This document shows positions 62,691 to 64,000 of a stretch of 64,000 nucleotides of DNA, in pieces. This DNA is from Pseudescherichia sp031979925 (GTDB taxonomy: Bacteria > Pseudomonadota > Gammaproteobacteria > Enterobacterales > Enterobacteriaceae): assembly GCF_031979925.1 (NCBI RefSeq), contig NZ_DALZFB010000007.1, positions 165,187 to 229,186 on the forward strand. Reading direction: 5' to 3'. Position numbers and translations under genes: made by a program. Within the stretch, counting starts at the first letter, position 1. Every line of letters starts with the position of its first letter. Under the pieces are notes generated by a model. The model did no database searches and had not been told where the DNA came from. It saw nothing but the letters and a program-made list of their open reading frames with translations.

Positions 62691-62889
62691 TGTGATGGCG
62701 CAAGATTCTACCAGCTTGCTGGTCATGAATACAGCCTTTCTGCGACAAAAATCGCTATGAAGCACGAGTTTTTCTTACCGCAGGCAGACAGCGCGATGAA
62801 ATCCCTCATGCTTTCTGTTTTACGAAGCCAATCGCCGGTTAACCTTAAACGCTGTACAAGGTATACTCGGACGATTTTCACTGTTTTGA
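62691..62889 (+). pseudogene. yaaY: yaaY-like sequence, frame broken
   Basis: Codons from 62691 read CDGARFYQLAGHEYSLSATK, close to the start of E. coli YaaY, but with no start codon beside it. The expected C-terminus AVQGILGRFSLF and its stop occur at 62851-62889 in a different frame. So the E. coli ORF is not intact here. The region is probably the ribF promoter/leader with nucleotide-level conservation. Confidence 0.4.
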
Positions 62890-62896
62890 GCCAGAG

Positions 62897-63835
62897 ATGA
62901 AGCTGATACGCGGCACACATAATCTCAGCCAGGCCCCACACGGGTGTGTGCTGACTATTGGTAATTTTGACGGCGTGCACCGGGGGCATCAGGCGTTGCT
63001 ACGCTGCCTGAATGCAGAGGGGCGCAAGCGCGGCCTGCCGGTGGTAGTGATGATGTTTGAACCGCAGCCGCTGGAGCTGTTTGCCGGTGATAAAGCCCCG
63101 GCCCGCCTGACGCGCCTGCGTGAAAAGCTGCGCTACCTGGCCGAGTGCGGCGTTGACTACGTGCTCTGCGTGCGCTTCGATCGCCGCTTTGCTGCCCTGA
63201 CGGCGCAGAACTTTGTCAGCGACCTGCTGGTGGATCGCCTGGGCGTGCGCTTTCTTGCCGTCGGCGACGATTTCCGCTTTGGTGCTGGTCGGCAGGGCGA
63301 TTTCTTGTTATTACAGAAGGCTGGCCTGGAGTACGGCTTTGACGTCACCAGTACCCAAACCTTCTGCGAAGGCGGCATGCGCATCAGCAGCACGGCGGTG
63401 CGCCAGGCGCTGGCAGAGGATGACCTGCCGCTGGCAGAGAGCCTGCTGGGCCATCCGTTCTCTATCTCTGGCCGCGTCGTGCACGGCGACGCGCTGGGAC
63501 GCACCATCGGCTTCCCGACGGCAAACGTTCCGCTGCGCCGTCAGGTCTCCCCGGTAAAAGGGGTCTATGCGGTAGAAGTGATGGGGCTTGGCGATAAGCC
63601 ACTGCCGGGCGTTGCCAATATTGGTACCCGCCCCACGGTCAAAGGCGTACGCCAGCAGCTGGAAGTACACCTGCTGGACGTTGTAATGGACCTTTATGGC
63701 CGCCATATAGAAGTAGTGCTGCGAAAAAAGATCCGCAGCGAAAAGCGATTTGCCTCGCTGGATGAGCTGAAGGCGCAAATTGCCAAAGATGAGTTAACCG
63801 CCCGCGAGTTATTTGGGTTATCAAACCTGGCGTAA
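62897..63835 (+). CDS. ribF: bifunctional riboflavin kinase / FAD synthetase
   Basis: 312 residues. The N-terminal FAD synthetase nucleotidyltransferase has GNFDGVHRGHQALL and ISSTAVRQAL; the C-terminal riboflavin kinase has GRTIGFPTANV. It makes FMN and FAD from riboflavin. ileS begins 38 bp downstream, as in the E. coli ribF-ileS-lspA operon. Confidence 0.97.
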   Translation: MKLIRGTHNLSQAPHGCVLTIGNFDGVHRGHQALLRCLNAEGRKRGLPVVVMMFEPQPLELFAGDKAPARLTRLREKLRYLAECGVDYVLCVRFDRRFAALTAQNFVSDLLVDRLGVRFLAVGDDFRFGAGRQGDFLLLQKAGLEYGFDVTSTQTFCEGGMRISSTAVRQALAEDDLPLAESLLGHPFSISGRVVHGDALGRTIGFPTANVPLRRQVSPVKGVYAVEVMGLGDKPLPGVANIGTRPTVKGVRQQLEVHLLDVVMDLYGRHIEVVLRKKIRSEKRFASLDELKAQIAKDELTARELFGLSNLA

Positions 63836-63873
63836 TGGCTAAACACGTTTTTAAATACGGAACCGAGAATCTG

Positions 63874-64000
63874 ATGAGTGACTTTAAATCAACCCTGAAT
63901 TTGCCGGAAACAGGGTTCCCGATGCGTGGCGATCTCGCCAAACGCGAACCGGGAATGCTGGCGCGTTGGAACGATGATGACCTGTACGGCATCATCCGTG
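63874..64000 (+). CDS. ileS: isoleucyl-tRNA synthetase, 5' part cut by window edge
   Basis: 42 codons from ATG 63874 to the window end: MSDFKSTLNLPETGFPMRGD and on, identical in pattern to the E. coli IleS N-terminus (LAKREPGMLARWNDDDLYGIIR). The catalytic HIGH motif lies beyond the window. Confidence 0.96.
   Translation, partial: MSDFKSTLNLPETGFPMRGDLAKREPGMLARWNDDDLYGIIR

Overview
The window is chromosomal DNA of a gammaproteobacterium of the order Enterobacterales, family Enterobacteriaceae, in the Enterobacter/Kosakonia/Citrobacter/Klebsiella neighbourhood. Gene order follows the stretch of the Escherichia coli chromosome that spans its zero point: dnaT-yjjBP-yjjQ-bglJ-fhuF-leu tRNAs-rsmC-holD-rimI-yjjG-prfC-osmY-yjjUV-deoCABD-lplA-serB-radA-nadR-ettA-slt-trpR-gpmB-rob-creA-arcA-thrLABC-yaaXAJ-talB-mog-satP-dnaKJ-nhaA-rpsT-ribF-ileS. 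The proteins are very close to the E. coli ones, but presence and absence of accessory genes rules out E. coli itself. Comparisons with E. coli are from memory of that genome, not from a search.

Layout. 1-9.3 kb: dnaT (partial), an inserted ohr/ohrR/TetR block, the yjjPB exporter pair, the AT-rich yjjQ-bglJ LuxR-type regulators, an orphan PTS EIIC, Fur-boxed fhuF, an inserted diguanylate cyclase and Fur-boxed yjjZ. 9.26-9.69 kb: tandem tRNA-Leu(CAG) genes, the last broken by a 100-N scaffold gap. 9.8-17.4 kb: translation and replication housekeeping (rsmC, holD, rimI, yjjG, prfC), osmY/ytjA stress genes and yjjUV. 17.4-22 kb: the deo operon with DeoR and CRP sites and REP elements between genes. 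22-36.7 kb: lplA, ytjB, serB-radA-nadR, ettA, slt, trpR, yjjX, gpmB, rob, creA, arcA, yjtD. 36.8-41.8 kb: the thr operon with leader and attenuator. 42-54 kb: yaaX, yaaA, yaaJ, talB, mog, an MHS-type transporter, an Rpn-family nuclease, satP, yaaW, and dnaKJ with sigma-32 promoters. 54-61 kb: a lower-GC island for aryl sulfate ester metabolism. 61-64 kb: nhaA, rpsT, ribF and the start of ileS.

The most distinctive part is the 54.2-60.9 kb island, all on the plus strand: a Tsx/OmpK-type outer-membrane channel, a secreted Cys-type sulfatase, a radical-SAM sulfatase-maturating enzyme, an unusual protein with two zinc ribbons and a transposase-like body, and an aryl-sulfate sulfotransferase that lacks both the signal peptide and the disulfide cysteines of the well-studied periplasmic enzyme. 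A plausible reading is uptake of aryl sulfates through the outer membrane, sulfate release in the periplasm after formylglycine formation in the cytoplasm, and sulfate exchange between phenols by the sulfotransferase. The maturase start region carries an apparent one-base frameshift at an A-run.

Compared with E. coli, the window lacks yjjW/yjjI, creBCD, yaaI and nhaR. It also shows that two short E. coli ORFs, yjjY and yaaY, survive here only as frame-broken sequence. No CRISPR array, prophage, complete insertion sequence or rRNA operon was seen.
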